From Varroa destructor (taxonomy: Eukaryota > Arthropoda > Arachnida > Mesostigmata > Varroidae), in NCBI RefSeq assembly GCF_002443255.2, contig NW_019211456.1:58199578-58263577 (forward strand): a stretch of DNA of 64,000 nt, written 5' to 3'. Below the pieces are notes generated by a model. That model was given only the letters and a program-made list of their open reading frames with translations. It made no database searches and had not been told where the DNA came from. The position numbers and the translations under genes are program-made. This document shows, in pieces, positions 38,701 through 50,998 of this stretch; positions within the stretch are counted from its first letter, which is position 1, and the number at the start of each line of letters is the position of its first letter.

Positions 38701-40664
38701 GTTTCACGACCTTTACTTCCTTAACAACCGGTATTTCTTTGTAGACGGGAACCGTTTTGTAGACCTTGACTGTCTTGTAGACGGGTATCTCTTTTACAAC
38801 ATGTTTAACCTTGATTACTGGCTTTATCCTGTAACGAAACGCCAAAGATTGTACTTGGAGCAACTGGCTCGTATTCGATTAAAGGGCTTCTATAAGATGC
38901 TGCAATAGTGATTGATTGGTCCTGGATTGCGTGTGGCTATCAAGTCCAAGCTCTAGGTTAAATAGCTCTATCGGAAATGAGAGCACTTTTAATTAAGACC
39001 TACGAGAATCGAAATGGGCTTTTGCATAATGATTCCAATAAGCCCTTACGCACTTGCACTTGAACACATCGTAGAGAATGAAGATGTTATGGTTTGCGTT
39101 ATGAGGCGCTTAGACAATCAAACCTCAAACTATATCGCACTAAATTTAACCTAACGTAACATCTGCTATAAGCAAAGGCTCCCGCTAGGCAGTGGTGGCT
39201 CACATAGAAGGAGACCTGTCTGCATCTGCCAATGGAATAAACGTTCAATTCAACAAGTTCAATAACTAAACAATTAGATAAATTCAACGGCGAACCGGCA
39301 CGTTACCTTATTCCATAAACATAAATAACTTTAGGTATACATATAGATATATATATATATATATATAGGTTGTAAGAATTGGCCTCTGAAGCAGATCGGA
39401 AGGAACTAAAATCTAACTTTGCCTGGCCTGACATGCATGAGACAAGTGGATTTCAATCGATTCATTAGCATTGCAGCAGAGCTAGTGGCATCATAGAAAG
39501 CTTGTAGGATAGTTGGGTTTTACAAGTTTTTTGTTCATTACGAACCGATCGAAACGTCCCGGTTGGACAGTACGCCGGTACTGTCCTAAATTCAGCGATT
39601 ATATATGCAGTAGTTAAAGCTACCACACAAAACGCTTCAACCGGCTAGAACGTCTACCCTAGAGATTTAGCGAGGATTTTTCGATCATAGTCCTTTCTAG
39701 CTAAGTAATCGATCTTTGCAATATAAAATAGTCATCGCTATTGTGCTATTTCTATCATAATACAATCAGTGTAACAGGTTTGATTTTTTATCATAGGCAT
39801 TGTTCCTAGCTATTGAGCAAGGTTTCTACTGGAGCATTTTGTACATTTGTATGATATCATAACGAGGAAGATGCACGCAACACTTTTAAAAGCACATCGT
39901 CTACGAAACGGCCCGTCCACATACTTATAATGATACAATTATTCAAAAAGGATTCTAGTTTTGTCGTAAGCTGTCCCTTCAACAAAGTTCAAACTTCAAT
40001 TCAATTCAGATGCACAAATGAATAGAATTCTGCATATCGAGTAGCGTAACTTGACAACGACCTTTGCTAAGATAATCTATAAAAATATTTGTTTTCTAAT
40101 AAACAAATGTTCGGTAGTAACTCGAGCAAGTACTATAATAAACAAAATCTGTACGCCCACCTATGGAATAGGTGCATAAATACATTGTAATCCTCTCTAA
40201 CTATCTCAATGCAATAAACAAGCTAATAAACGTTTTATAAGGAGCGTTAAACTCTTTGACACGCCGAACGTTTGTTTAGTACGTAAAGCTGTTCGTAGGA
40301 TTTCATATAGAAGTGTACGTAATCGTAAAAGTTTGGGTCCCAAAGTGAACCGTGGCAGTTCGCTCATTGAAATTTGCGGCCGCACGCTCCTAATCATAAG
40401 GGAACATTATGATTGTCGTTTTTGATTGATCGTCGTTTTTTACGTAGGTGGCCATACTTACTTAATAATAGTTTTTGTTTTCGTCGTTGTCCAGGGCTGC
40501 CACTCCGACTCCTCGTGGTCATCATGCCAGCCGTCATCGTAATGCGAAGACCCTGACCATCGTCGAAGAAAGCGGGCAAGTATCTGACCATCGACGCCAG
40601 CAATCAACGACGTAGAGCTAACAGTAATAACAAAGACACACACGAACCAGACAAGCGAATGCAT
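35788..40664 (-). CDS. secreted low-complexity Val/Lys/Tyr- and Gly-Trp-Pro-rich protein (4 exons)
   Basis: Predicted exons: 40462-40664, 38608-38828, 37649-37840, 35788-36005, about 277 residues. Junction phases are 2, 1 and 1, and all match. The donor of exon 1 (AA/GTAAGTATGG) is strong. The start at 40664 opens a signal peptide, MHSLVWFVCVFVITVSSTSL, cleaved near residue 26. Exon 1 then encodes an acidic, His/Trp-containing stretch. Exon 2 encodes tandem short repeats of the type PVYKTVKVYKTVPVYKEIPV, then HIHVHKK. Exon 3 is hydrophilic, His/Thr-rich (KHAPHDLVGKVHGG; TYATTTSSSATHSTG). Exon 4 has GGWENGNGGW and then PPRGWVPPQGWQPPPGWQPP, and ends with a run of five Tyr codons before the stop. 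Such repeats are seen in arthropod cuticle, silk and glue proteins, so a structural extracellular role is inferred. Exon 3 is in phase 1 at both ends and could be skipped. The last exon could also end earlier at a weak GTACAT donor. Confidence 0.65.
37339..37360. repeat. (GAC)n microsatellite
   Basis: Seven GAC units in the intron before the last exon of the secreted-protein gene. Confidence 0.95.
39343..39367. repeat. (AT)n microsatellite
   Basis: AT dinucleotide run in intron 1 of the secreted-protein gene. Confidence 0.95.
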
Positions 40665-40669
40665 CCTGA

Positions 40670-43600
40670 TCTGACCCGTCGCCCAACTTCTATCGATGAC
40701 CTTCCGTTGATATGTCTGCCAATTTGTGGTACAAATCGCACAAAACATAGACTTCATTTACTGCATAGCTTGCGCTTTATCTAATATAGATAATAAATAG
40801 CTTTCTTGAGAAAATATGTATACATGTACGTAGCGTCCCTTACGTTTACACAGTATAAAGTGTTACAGAGTCGAATTATTTCGGTCGATATATTATTAGT
40901 CGTTTATTACTACTACTACTACTACTTCAAGAGATAGATCGATGAAAAGTTTGCAGTCGGTTGACAAAACGACATTTCTATTATGACAACCGTTTGTCAC
41001 GTTTTTCATTTGGCCGGCTCTGGCAGTTGTTATAACCGGTGTTCGCGTGCAAACGGCAGGGAATGAGCCACTATAATTATAAGCGTCTATTTACAAATGG
41101 CCGAATGCTCCGAAATAAAACACACATTTTCTGACCCAAACATCTAGATAAAAATAGTTCGTAAACGTGTTTATAAGGCATATAGTAGCACACTATACTT
41201 TCTCATAATTTGATAGTTATTGAAAAATTGGTGATTTCGATAAGAAGTACAAATACGACAAAAAAGTACAAGACCTTTTGTGTATAAAAAAAAAAAACAA
41301 AAAAAACTGCTAAACCTTGGTTTTCAAAAACGCATTTGTCCCACTGAGAACAGTTGACCTAACAAACTATCGGATAACATAGATTATATCTATTTGTTAT
41401 TTCATAGACGCGCCTCGATTTTATCGATTTATATTAAAACTTTTAGCTGGCAGTCGAATCTATCAGTTTGGATCCACTAACTTTCGAAATGCGGATGGCA
41501 GAAAGACGTTTCTTCAGCCCACAATGCAGGAAACAACCGTTGTGTGGAAGAACAGCCCAGATATTCCTAATTGAACGAATTTGCCGTATGATTCTGTATT
41601 GCTTTTAGCATGGTTCGACATATATTTCTTTCGTGGTAATTAATGAAAACAGGCTGAAGATATATGTCGAAAGATTACTTATTTAGCTGCCACGGCTTCT
41701 ATTAGATCGTTTAAATAATAACAAGAAAAGGGAGATAATTGTCTTCACTGTTAGTGTTTATATATAGCATCCAGCCACTGAATGAGCGTTTGTTAGCGGC
41801 AGCTGCAATCTAACGTATAAGCAATTTGTTTCTCAAAAGCGTTACTTTATAGCCACTTAATTTTTGCATATATTGCTTCAGCAATTTGTCAACTGTCTGC
41901 CCTGTTTAACTGTGCTATGCAGAGGTCCAGAAGAAGTCCTGAAGGAACTGATGCTTGCAGCTCCGATCCGTTCAATGAAAGCATTACATATGAATTTACC
42001 TGCGTTCTTGTCAACTAAAATCGGAAACCGGAGCGTAAAGCCGCTATAATTTCCGGGTCCGGAAACGACTATCGGGCTGAATAGGGACACTGAGGACTTT
42101 TCTGTGTGAACACATACGTGTAGTAAAAGTATTTTCCTTGGGTTCGACCAGTGGTTCGTAGTCGCGATACGAAAAACGGCTTTAACTTCTGAAAGAACTT
42201 AGAAGTACACAGAAGCCACAGTACTTGAAGCAGTTTTCGTAAATCATAGTTCTGAAACATGTAGCAAAGCGCAAGAGGAGAATGCTGCTGAGATGATAGT
42301 GATGTACGAAGCTGCGCAGGAAAACTAGTAACCGCAGCAGAAGAATCCGATGAGGTGACAGATCGTTCAGAGAAATCACAATTGCTTAATAACAGCAACT
42401 GACCGAAAGCTATTTATGGAACTATTATTAGCGGAGAGAACTATGCTTGTTTGCTCGTGGTTTGGAGCCGTCACCTGTTCAATGCTGTCATTCAGCAGTC
42501 ACTAGACCGTCAGTGGCAGGTTTGACATTTGTTCCTATATGTGGTCAGCGTTTGTGTTGATCGATAGCAGTCAATCTTTTGGCATTTCAATGACTAGGTT
42601 GAAAACCCAGTCGCGTATCATCAGCAATTTCTGGTCAGTACCCATTTTAGTGCCAAGGCGATTTGACTGAATGCTGGCAATTACCTACAGCTTGGACCTT
42701 ACAGCATGTATTATATACTCACAATTGGTTCAGGGTTCACTTCGGCAACACATGCATTCTACACAATTTACATATAAATAAATGATTTACGCCTTCTCAT
42801 TTTTTATTGTAAGTAGAAAGGTCTATAGGAGGTCTAAAGGAAATTATACAATGTTAGAGTGCTTGGTCTATGGTATAATTGCTCTAGCCAGTATTTTCAC
42901 ATGAAGGACATAGGAAAAATAATGATTCAGCAGTTTAACTATACCCAAGGTCTAACAAACGCGTACATAAAAAAAATCAATAACGTACGTTTAACTAAAA
43001 AAATGACTTATCTAAATATCATAGAATATTGTTTGATAAAACGTCGTCTGTTTACTGCAACGAAAGCAGGATTCCGCCATCCATTAGACGTGGATTGTAT
43101 TGAAAGTGCTCGTTGCCGACTTCGCTTGATCTGGTATTTTAATTGTCGGATTAGATAGCCAGAAACACACGCTGGATAAGGAAGATATATACCAATCATT
43201 ACGTATCACCTCCTGCTTCAAAGGCATCGCGAACTTTTATGCTGGACGCCACATGAGGGTCAGAAACTCAATGCCAAACGCAATACAAGTATTTTCGTCG
43301 GAGAGGGAATCTGGTGGTTCGAACCGCACGCAACAGAATATCATCGCTTGAAGACTAAATAAATGAAGGCCAACGCGTACTTAGTAAAAATAAAACAAAT
43401 TGGATGAAGTTCGTCGTGCTGATGCTTCATCATGCAAATAAAAGCTATTCATAAAAAAACTATCGAGATATTAAATTGTAGTGAACTCCTGAACCTGTAG
43501 GAGATGTTGGCAAGTTGTCTTTCAAACCTGAACATTCGTCTTTTCACTATGGAAAACATAAACAAATTGGATACGTTTCTAGCCAAGTATGAAAATATAA

Positions 43601-44760
43601 CCAATGCCTTATTATCGACCATTTAGGCTAACGTTGGCATCTCCGCCGGTAATTCCGCTCGATGTCTGAGTAGCAAATATACTAACAAAACAGTTTTGTT
43701 CATAAAAATAACAAAATACAATTTTTGGAGTACAAAAAAGTACAAAAAACACTTATATAGTCAATAGCATGTACAAAATTCGGTCAAAAGAGTTAAAACG
43801 GCGGACTTTACAGCTCTTTTCAACAGATAATCATATCGTGGCCATCGGGGCGATGGCTGTGAAAAAATAATAACAAATATACTGAAGGACTAAATGCCAC
43901 ACCTTAACTAAGTATGGCTGTAACATTTTTGACGTGTATTACATACAGTGGTAATTAATTCGTATGTAGGTGTTCTCTTACTGCGATTTTATACGGCTTA
44001 CATCAGAACAATTGCGTTTAGGTACTAAGTAAGGTAATCAGTTTTTCCAAATGTTCCTACAACAATGAAATATTACTCTGCCTCCGCCTATTTTTTAGTC
44101 GTTTAAACTGGCACAGCCAGTCTGTCGTCACATCAGCTTTACTGACGGAAGACAGTTTCAAAAGCCTGACAGCTGCTAGACCAAAAAAACAAAGCGTTTT
44201 CATATTTTGTATGAAAACAGATATTTTATATACTCTCGTAGAAAATTTCACGAACGATCAAATCTGTGATCGCCGTTAGATATTTTCGATTCATCCGTGT
44301 ATAGTGCTACACCAACAAGCGAATACTGCGAAGTGTCCCAGCAGAGATAATGCGTTTCGGTAGTTATTGGCTGTAATTATTCAACCAGTAGACTGGAGAC
44401 AGGTGTACACCGAACTAACAAAACCCTCTGTCGATAGAAGATTTCGATTTTCTTCAGAACCCCTGTGTTACCCTTAGCAGCCAGGTTTGACATAGTTTAT
44501 ATAGTTTTAGTCACGCGCTTTCATTGGCTTATCTTAGTATATAGTTTCATAGTCGGATCATTCGGGCCACGAAAAACCCATTCTCAAAGATATGCGGATT
44601 GAAGCTTGAGGGACCAGATAGCAAGCAACGAAATTACCGCTCTATTATCTCGAGTGCAAATCTGCGTTCCGTTTCCCGCAGGAAAGACCCTCTAGGCCAA
44701 ACTTCGTCCTAAGTGGCCTTACCGACACACTTCACATACATTGTGTTCAATAATTCGTTT
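40670..44760. other. intergenic, no gene seen
   Basis: Contains an (ACT)n run at 40907-40925 and A-rich runs near 41287-41310. ORFs at 41864-42398 on both strands overlap one another without recognisable features. GGTTCGAACC at about 43316-43325 resembles a tRNA B box, but no A box or cloverleaf could be fitted to it. Confidence 0.5.
40907..40925. repeat. (ACT)n microsatellite
   Basis: About six ACT units upstream of the secreted-protein start. Confidence 0.9.
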
Positions 44761-45795
44761 GTTTGTTTTTTTTTTTTGTTTTAAAGGTGGAGCCTGTCTG
44801 TGCAGAGCTAGGCGTAGTTTCTAATAATAAACAAATATACAACATTATCAGTTTAATTGAGCTAAGAAAAACTCAGAGGTGAAATATTTTGAACTTATTT
44901 ATGCTGAGGGGGTTTTATCTTTATTACGAAAAGCAAAACAGAGATAATAACATGCGTTTGTAGCCCTAACTCTAAACATAATTGAAAAAATAAATGCCAT
45001 TTGACATAACGTCTGTTGTTTATAGTGACAACTAAGAAAGCTGCGGTAACTTACTAGTCTGTCTTAGGCTAAAGTCAGTATCCGGTTATGAGAGTTTAGT
45101 GCAGGTCAAGTTTATGATTAGTATTTTATAACTTCTAATAGATTCCCTACTGTCTATAGTAGGGAATTGTGTTTGGTTTCAAAAACCAAAGAAAAAGAGA
45201 TAAATCGTAGTCTACGTATAGCTTGATAACATGCATTATTTGGCGTCGTGAATTTTCTACTTTTCTAGAAGATCAATAATTAACTAAAACGTGAAGCCAC
45301 TGCTAACTTAACAAAATGCATTTTAGTTCCTTGCAGGATAACTTGCAATCAGATAAGCATCCAAAACCGTAAGTCCAGACACGTGCAAAAAGTGGTCTTC
45401 CGTACGTGACGATTCGCTTTTTAAGTTAAAAGGCAAGAATAACTTGCAACTCTTCCTTGTCTAGAACGAAATATTCCTTCGGTCTATGGCTGTTTTTTTG
45501 GACGAATCAAGTAGTGTGGACAGATAACAGCAGCATTTTCAGGAGTTTTCGTTCAGACTTCAGAGGACACGTATCCTACAGAAAATGTAACGTTATGTTA
45601 ATCAACAACGATTTGAACGGGTAACACCATTTGTTATTTGAACTAGAAAGACCTTTTTTTTTTTTTTTTTCGGTAGTACGTCGAGTATGACAGTTTTACA
45701 TGAACTGAGCCGCAGCCTATATCCGAAAACTTGTGGAGCTAAAAATAGGGTTGTTAATTTAGGTTATCGCATAATTATGTTTTACATTTTAGAAG

Positions 45796-45830
45796 ACTCT
45801 CTCTCTCTCTCTATCTCTCTATCTCTCTCC
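45796..45830. repeat. (CT)n microsatellite, interrupted
   Basis: CT dinucleotides interrupted by single A insertions (CTCTCTATCTCT pattern). Confidence 0.95.
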
Positions 45831-46613
45831 ATGCACGTGTACGCAATTCATGCCCTGTCGACGGTTTCGAAATCAGCGTCAAAACGTTGGGAACCTTTAC
45901 CGGAGACGAGCTTACTTTAACCTTTAAACCGAAAACCTCACGCTCTGGAAAATACATTTTTTTATTGTTTATTAAAAATGATTTTAGCAACTTTGCAGCT
46001 GATGTCGTTTTATGCAGTAGATCAGGATATGTACCGCATCGAGCGATATATGCGCGCCATATTGTATGGTATTGTATGGTTTATTGCCTCTCAACGTGTT
46101 TGTGGGATGGTTAGAAAATAATACGTGGAACTGAACCAGCGACGAGAGCAAGTCGCATGAAGAGAGAACACTCGTCGTACGTGAAACACGTACGTAAAAC
46201 GTTAACGTGCGTCTTTTCTATTCGGACCGTCGCTCCTACTATGAACTAAAGTATAGAGATCTAAATAATCGAAAATAGTGTTGCACTCATGTTGAATCTG
46301 GGTGAATCAATGTGACTTCAACCATTAGCTAGCCGCAGTGAAGTAATTAAATAAAAAGCACTTACATGTTTACCTTGTTGACTGAATCGTGTCACTTTCA
46401 GATATTCAGTCTGCGTCACCAGCGTATCAACGAAGTATCACAAACGGGAACAGGTTCCATTGCGCAAATGATTCCCTTAAAGCGTCATATAGTATATATA
46501 TATATATATGTATGTTATCGATGCACTTGGTTGATCGAGTTCAATTTAGCTCAAGCAAAATCTTTCCTAAAAATATCTACATTTACAACAATGCAATAAT
46601 CTTTATTATTGAA

Positions 46614-46739
46614 ATGAAGCCATCTTCAATCGCTCTATTTACTATCGTGGCGTTGATCACGATTAGTAATTCTTCTTCTATTAAATCTTCTAGATACCGT
46701 CATTGCATATTACAGAAAACTAAAAACTTCTATCGATGA
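46614..46739 (+). CDS. possible 41-residue secreted peptide
   Basis: An ATG at 46614 opens MKPSSIALFTIVALITISNS, a convincing signal-peptide-like start, followed by about 20 Ser/Lys/Arg-rich residues with one cysteine and a stop. There is no supporting acceptor, homology or neighbour, and it is on the opposite strand to all supported genes. A short hydrophobic ORF in AT-rich DNA can arise by chance. Confidence 0.15.
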   Translation: MKPSSIALFTIVALITISNSSSIKSSRYRHCILQKTKNFYR

Positions 46740-49700
46740 GTGTTATTTATCCACTTTCCATTAAGTAAATTGATTTTTCCCTATATCGTCTATAATTGTT
46801 TAGTCGTATTGAAACATGCTAACACTTAAGCGCTTCAGAAAATGGGAATCTGAAGATATCTAAGTGGATAAACGAAACTATACTATTGCGAATGGTTTCG
46901 TAAACTGGCAACAATAATTAGGAAAACGGCTGAAAGCTTCTATTGAAGATCTAACACTTAGAATTGTATCGTGCAAACACACGAGGACACGATTTCGACT
47001 TCAATTCACCTCAAAGGACAAATGATTTAATCTTGCTTAATAGTTCACATGCGCTCAACTCGATGAAGATGATTAATTATTAAATATATAAGCCATGCTT
47101 ATTCCTAACGTATCACGTAGACTATATTCGAAGGGTACAGACAGAAGCAAAGCTATGTTCTCCGTTTTACAATTTTTCATCATTACCAAATAATAACTTT
47201 TGGCTTAGAATAAAAGTTTGACAAACACCGGTTGACAATCTATGGCTAGTGACCTTTTGCGCTTTTCCCCAACCGAAATATGTGTCGCTGAGGAAAGCTG
47301 CCCCGTACCTTTGACTCAAACGTAATCAGCATTGAACTCTGAACCCATCGACCGTATACGGTCACAGAAATTTCCCTAAATTATAGACTAGTTTAGATTA
47401 CAGACAATCTCAATACAGTAAAATTCGGGCAAACGTAGTCGTCATATAACGGGCCGGGTCAAGATTATGAACCGGGTTACGTCTGTATGGTACTGCAGTA
47501 CCCTAAGAGGTCACTGATATGATCTGTCTGGAACTCACATGGCAGCTGTAAAACTATATCGAGTTTGATATAGGTTCTTAATATATCACATTTACATTCA
47601 CTCATTGTCAGGTTGCTCGATTTATATTCATGGCGAGAATTATTGGCTGATTAGTGTGATCACTGCCAAAGCAATGGGACCATCGTGCAGCCCATTAGAA
47701 TTTAAAATTTATCAAAGCTATCTAAAATCAGTAATAGAGTAATCTAAAAGCTGTTGGAAATCAGGAGACTAAACAATATTTCCGAGTCGTAACAGCTCCC
47801 CCGTCTGGAAACCCCTTAGTACCCATATCAACTGCTTGCAAAACTCTTACCTTCTTCAAGTAGACTAAGATTTTACGACTGTCACCTCATCTGAAAGCGC
47901 CAGGATGTTCTGTTGCGGCTATCAGCAGTTCACACAACTGTATAGCATATACACGTTTATATCAAAGAGTATCTAAGCTCACGAACAATGAGGAAACATG
48001 TTCACCCGCATTTTTAAGGTAGACCCTGTTGTTAGAATACTCTGTCAACGTTTACTCAAAACGTGACGCCTCCCCAGATGGTTGGGAGTCTGATCTCTGC
48101 CTTTATGCATAGCCGTCAGAAAAAGGAGTTGGGAAGCACAAGAGATGATTAAACTGGATGTCGTTTTGCACCTACCTGCCGCGTTGGTTGAGGGTAATAT
48201 TGGACAAGATGGACACGTCAGCTGCAAGTTATTGGTCAGCAGTTGGTAACTAGTAGGTAGTCAGATCGGTTGGTAAGTTAGCGTGGCTGATACCAGTGTT
48301 TCGCAATAGATCCGCGCGACACAGCTTCGCTTGTCAGCTTCAACAATGAACAAAGGAACACGCCAGAAGGTAATGACCACCCCAGCGGCACTGCTAGACG
48401 CCAACGATGTTGCAGTTTCTGTAGGGTACCGTTGATAGCGGCGAGGGTAAGGCGTGCTGCACGGAGGCCAAGGACAATGAACTGTTACTGCTGATTTGAC
48501 CGTTTAGATGGACGGTTGTTGTCGCGCGCATCATCAAGTGTAACATTGATTAAATACAGAAAATGATTATAACGCATATGTAGCATAAACAATACATACG
48601 ACGAACATCTGAGCGAAATCAGATAAGTCTACATTTATATCTAAGAGAAACGAGCAGAAGCGTTCGACCTGAACTGAGACTGCATTTAGCTTTGTAGATT
48701 CCTATGGAATTGAACTCTTTTGTGTGGAACATCAGGGTATCTAATGCATATTTTTCGTATGCTCTATATCTTTTCATCTGTTATATTTCAAATGCCATGA
48801 AATTTCCAGCTGCAAGCCATTTTTCCATCAAACTATTACAATCAGGTTTCATATTGTACTGTTATGAATAACTTTAGTAAATAAATAAAATGAAAAAAGA
48901 ACTTTCTCTTTCTGTGCAAAAATATTTGTTTTTCAACTTGTCGAAAACCAATAGTTTTTTTTCAAGTCAAAGAATTAAAAATTACATGCGACGTTGTTTC
49001 CCAGCCGTATGTGGCTGAAGCGCGAAACTTTCATTGATAAAAAAAGTCTCACCAAGGACCGTTTTCAGGCGACAAATGCTGCATGCGATGCCTATGCTGG
49101 AAAAACCGGTGCGGGTAGCAGAGATACAAGTCAAACACATTCAATGCTATTCTTCGACGCTATTTTCTATCGGGCAATATATTGTTATTTCTCATACTGC
49201 CCATTCGGTATGTTGATTTCTTACACGGAAAATGGCTGCCGAAAGGGCAAGGGCGAGACTGCAACGGGGCTCCTAGTAAAGAAAGTGAAAGAACATACGT
49301 TCTACCAGCGCTGCTCCTGGCGTGTTTACCGATAGATTATAACAGAATCAGCAATCGGTATATATTTGTACACGTTTTGTTCGCGTAGTTGTCTTTTTTA
49401 GCGCAGCTACAGATTATCTAACGATAATTTCCCTCGTGTATGCGCACAGGATTTGCCGGACCGGTGTAAAGAAAGCAGACGAGCCAGTAAGAAAATGGCT
49501 TGGCAAGTCAACACAACAACGACACACAGTCGTTTCTGTCCCTGCTCGACATTTATCTAACTTAAGTGAAATTTTTCCTTGGCCGATGCTCGACTTGGAG
49601 CGCCTTATAGCTTTCCAGCTTTGAAATCTTTCGGACTTTACTACCCGAGAAGATATCAAATGCACGCTCGGCACTGCAGCGGCTGCAGCTTCACAACCAG

Positions 49701-50959
49701 CACAGTTGTTGTCAAGATAATGTTCTGCACGGTTGAGTAAATTTCATTTGAAAACACCGAGGTACAACTGCGCAGAGTACGCAGATAGAATCTACTGTCT
49801 CACATGCTAACGGAGAAACGGGAAAATTAAATAGGCGTCGGTACGGTGATGATTCATGGCGAACGAAATAACGAAAATATCATTATCAAGAATAACAGGA
49901 AAGCATACGAACTAAAACGAAACAAACTCACACTTAAGCGTAACATTTCCGTTCGTGGAAATTTTGACCGTCCGATCGACTTGATTCTCCTTTTCTATAC
50001 TAAAGGTTATCTTAAACAGAACGTCGAAAGGGCAGATATCTACTTTCTAAAAATCTAATTTTTTGGAGGAATAGCGCTTCCGAGAAACAATTTCCTTTCC
50101 TGCTCTATCTAAGGTTTGTGGATTAAGCTTAACATCTAAAGCGATGCCACGGTACCGGACGTGTAGCATTCATCGATCTTACACAGCTGAACTGGGAATA
50201 ATTTTTGTCTAAAAGGAAATCACATTCTACATATGTGTAGATGTATATGTTGCGCAGTAGTTCAGACATAGCTATAGAATGTGTTTAAAAAAGGCACTGA
50301 ACCAGATGTTTATACGGAATGACATTCTACGCGTTCGTGTAAAACACAACCCTAACTTTAGAAGTTGTCTTTGTTCGTACATTTTAAGCAACACCAACGC
50401 ATACGAACATTAAATCGGAACCAGTTTTATGAGGAGGAACTTAGGTTGACGTGGAAACAAATTACGCCTTAGCCGTAAATCGGGTTCATTTTGCTTACTT
50501 AGTTGACATGTGCAGTAGGAGTCGGATTATAATAATATTGACTATGAGGTCGTTTTAACAAAATACCGGATCAAAATGAGAGAAATTTATCTAAGGTGTC
50601 AGATCTACAAAGGCTATCTTACTTCACCCCTCAGGGTCTCTAAAAGTTTGCAGCTAAAGTTAAAATGATGCACAATAGAGCAGAAATTTTAGTTTACAAG
50701 TATTTTATTTATTATTTTTCTCTCTTTCTTCCTTATTTCCCCTCTCTCTCCTTCTTCTTGCCACTCTCTCGCTAACGTTCCTGTCGCGCGTTTCTCTTAC
50801 GCTCACTCTCTCATTCCTGTAACTCTTTTTCATCATCGTCGTCTGGCTCAATTGTAATTTTGTCTTAATGCTGCGTTGTTGTTGCGGTCGTATTCCTTAT
50901 CTCATAGCTTTTCCTTCTATATTGGAATTTTTTCCCCTATGTTATTACTGTTAAAATTG

Positions 50960-50998
50960 TCATCATCATCATCATCGTCGTCATCATCATCATCATCA
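50960..50998. repeat. (ATC)n microsatellite with GTC interruption
   Basis: ATC triplets interrupted by two GTC triplets, about 13 units. Confidence 0.95.

Larger units (their letters stand above)
44761..50690. other. intergenic, no firm gene
   Basis: Holds T runs (44766-44779; about 45655-45670), a (CT)n tract at 45796-45830, an (AT)n tract at 46492-46509 and a strong hairpin at 45142-45167. Less AT-rich stretches at 47.8-48.5 kb and 49.0-49.7 kb have unsupported ORFs on the plus strand (48994-49335; 49436-49624) that may be decayed elements. I recognised no motif in them. Confidence 0.45.

Noticed and set aside
43310..43330. GGTTCGAACC resembling a tRNA B box
   Set aside because: No A box, anticodon arm or acceptor pairing can be placed around it and the SINE tail is absent.
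50960..50998. Regular short repeats that might suggest a CRISPR array
   Set aside because: It is a simple triplet microsatellite with no spacers, in eukaryotic DNA.
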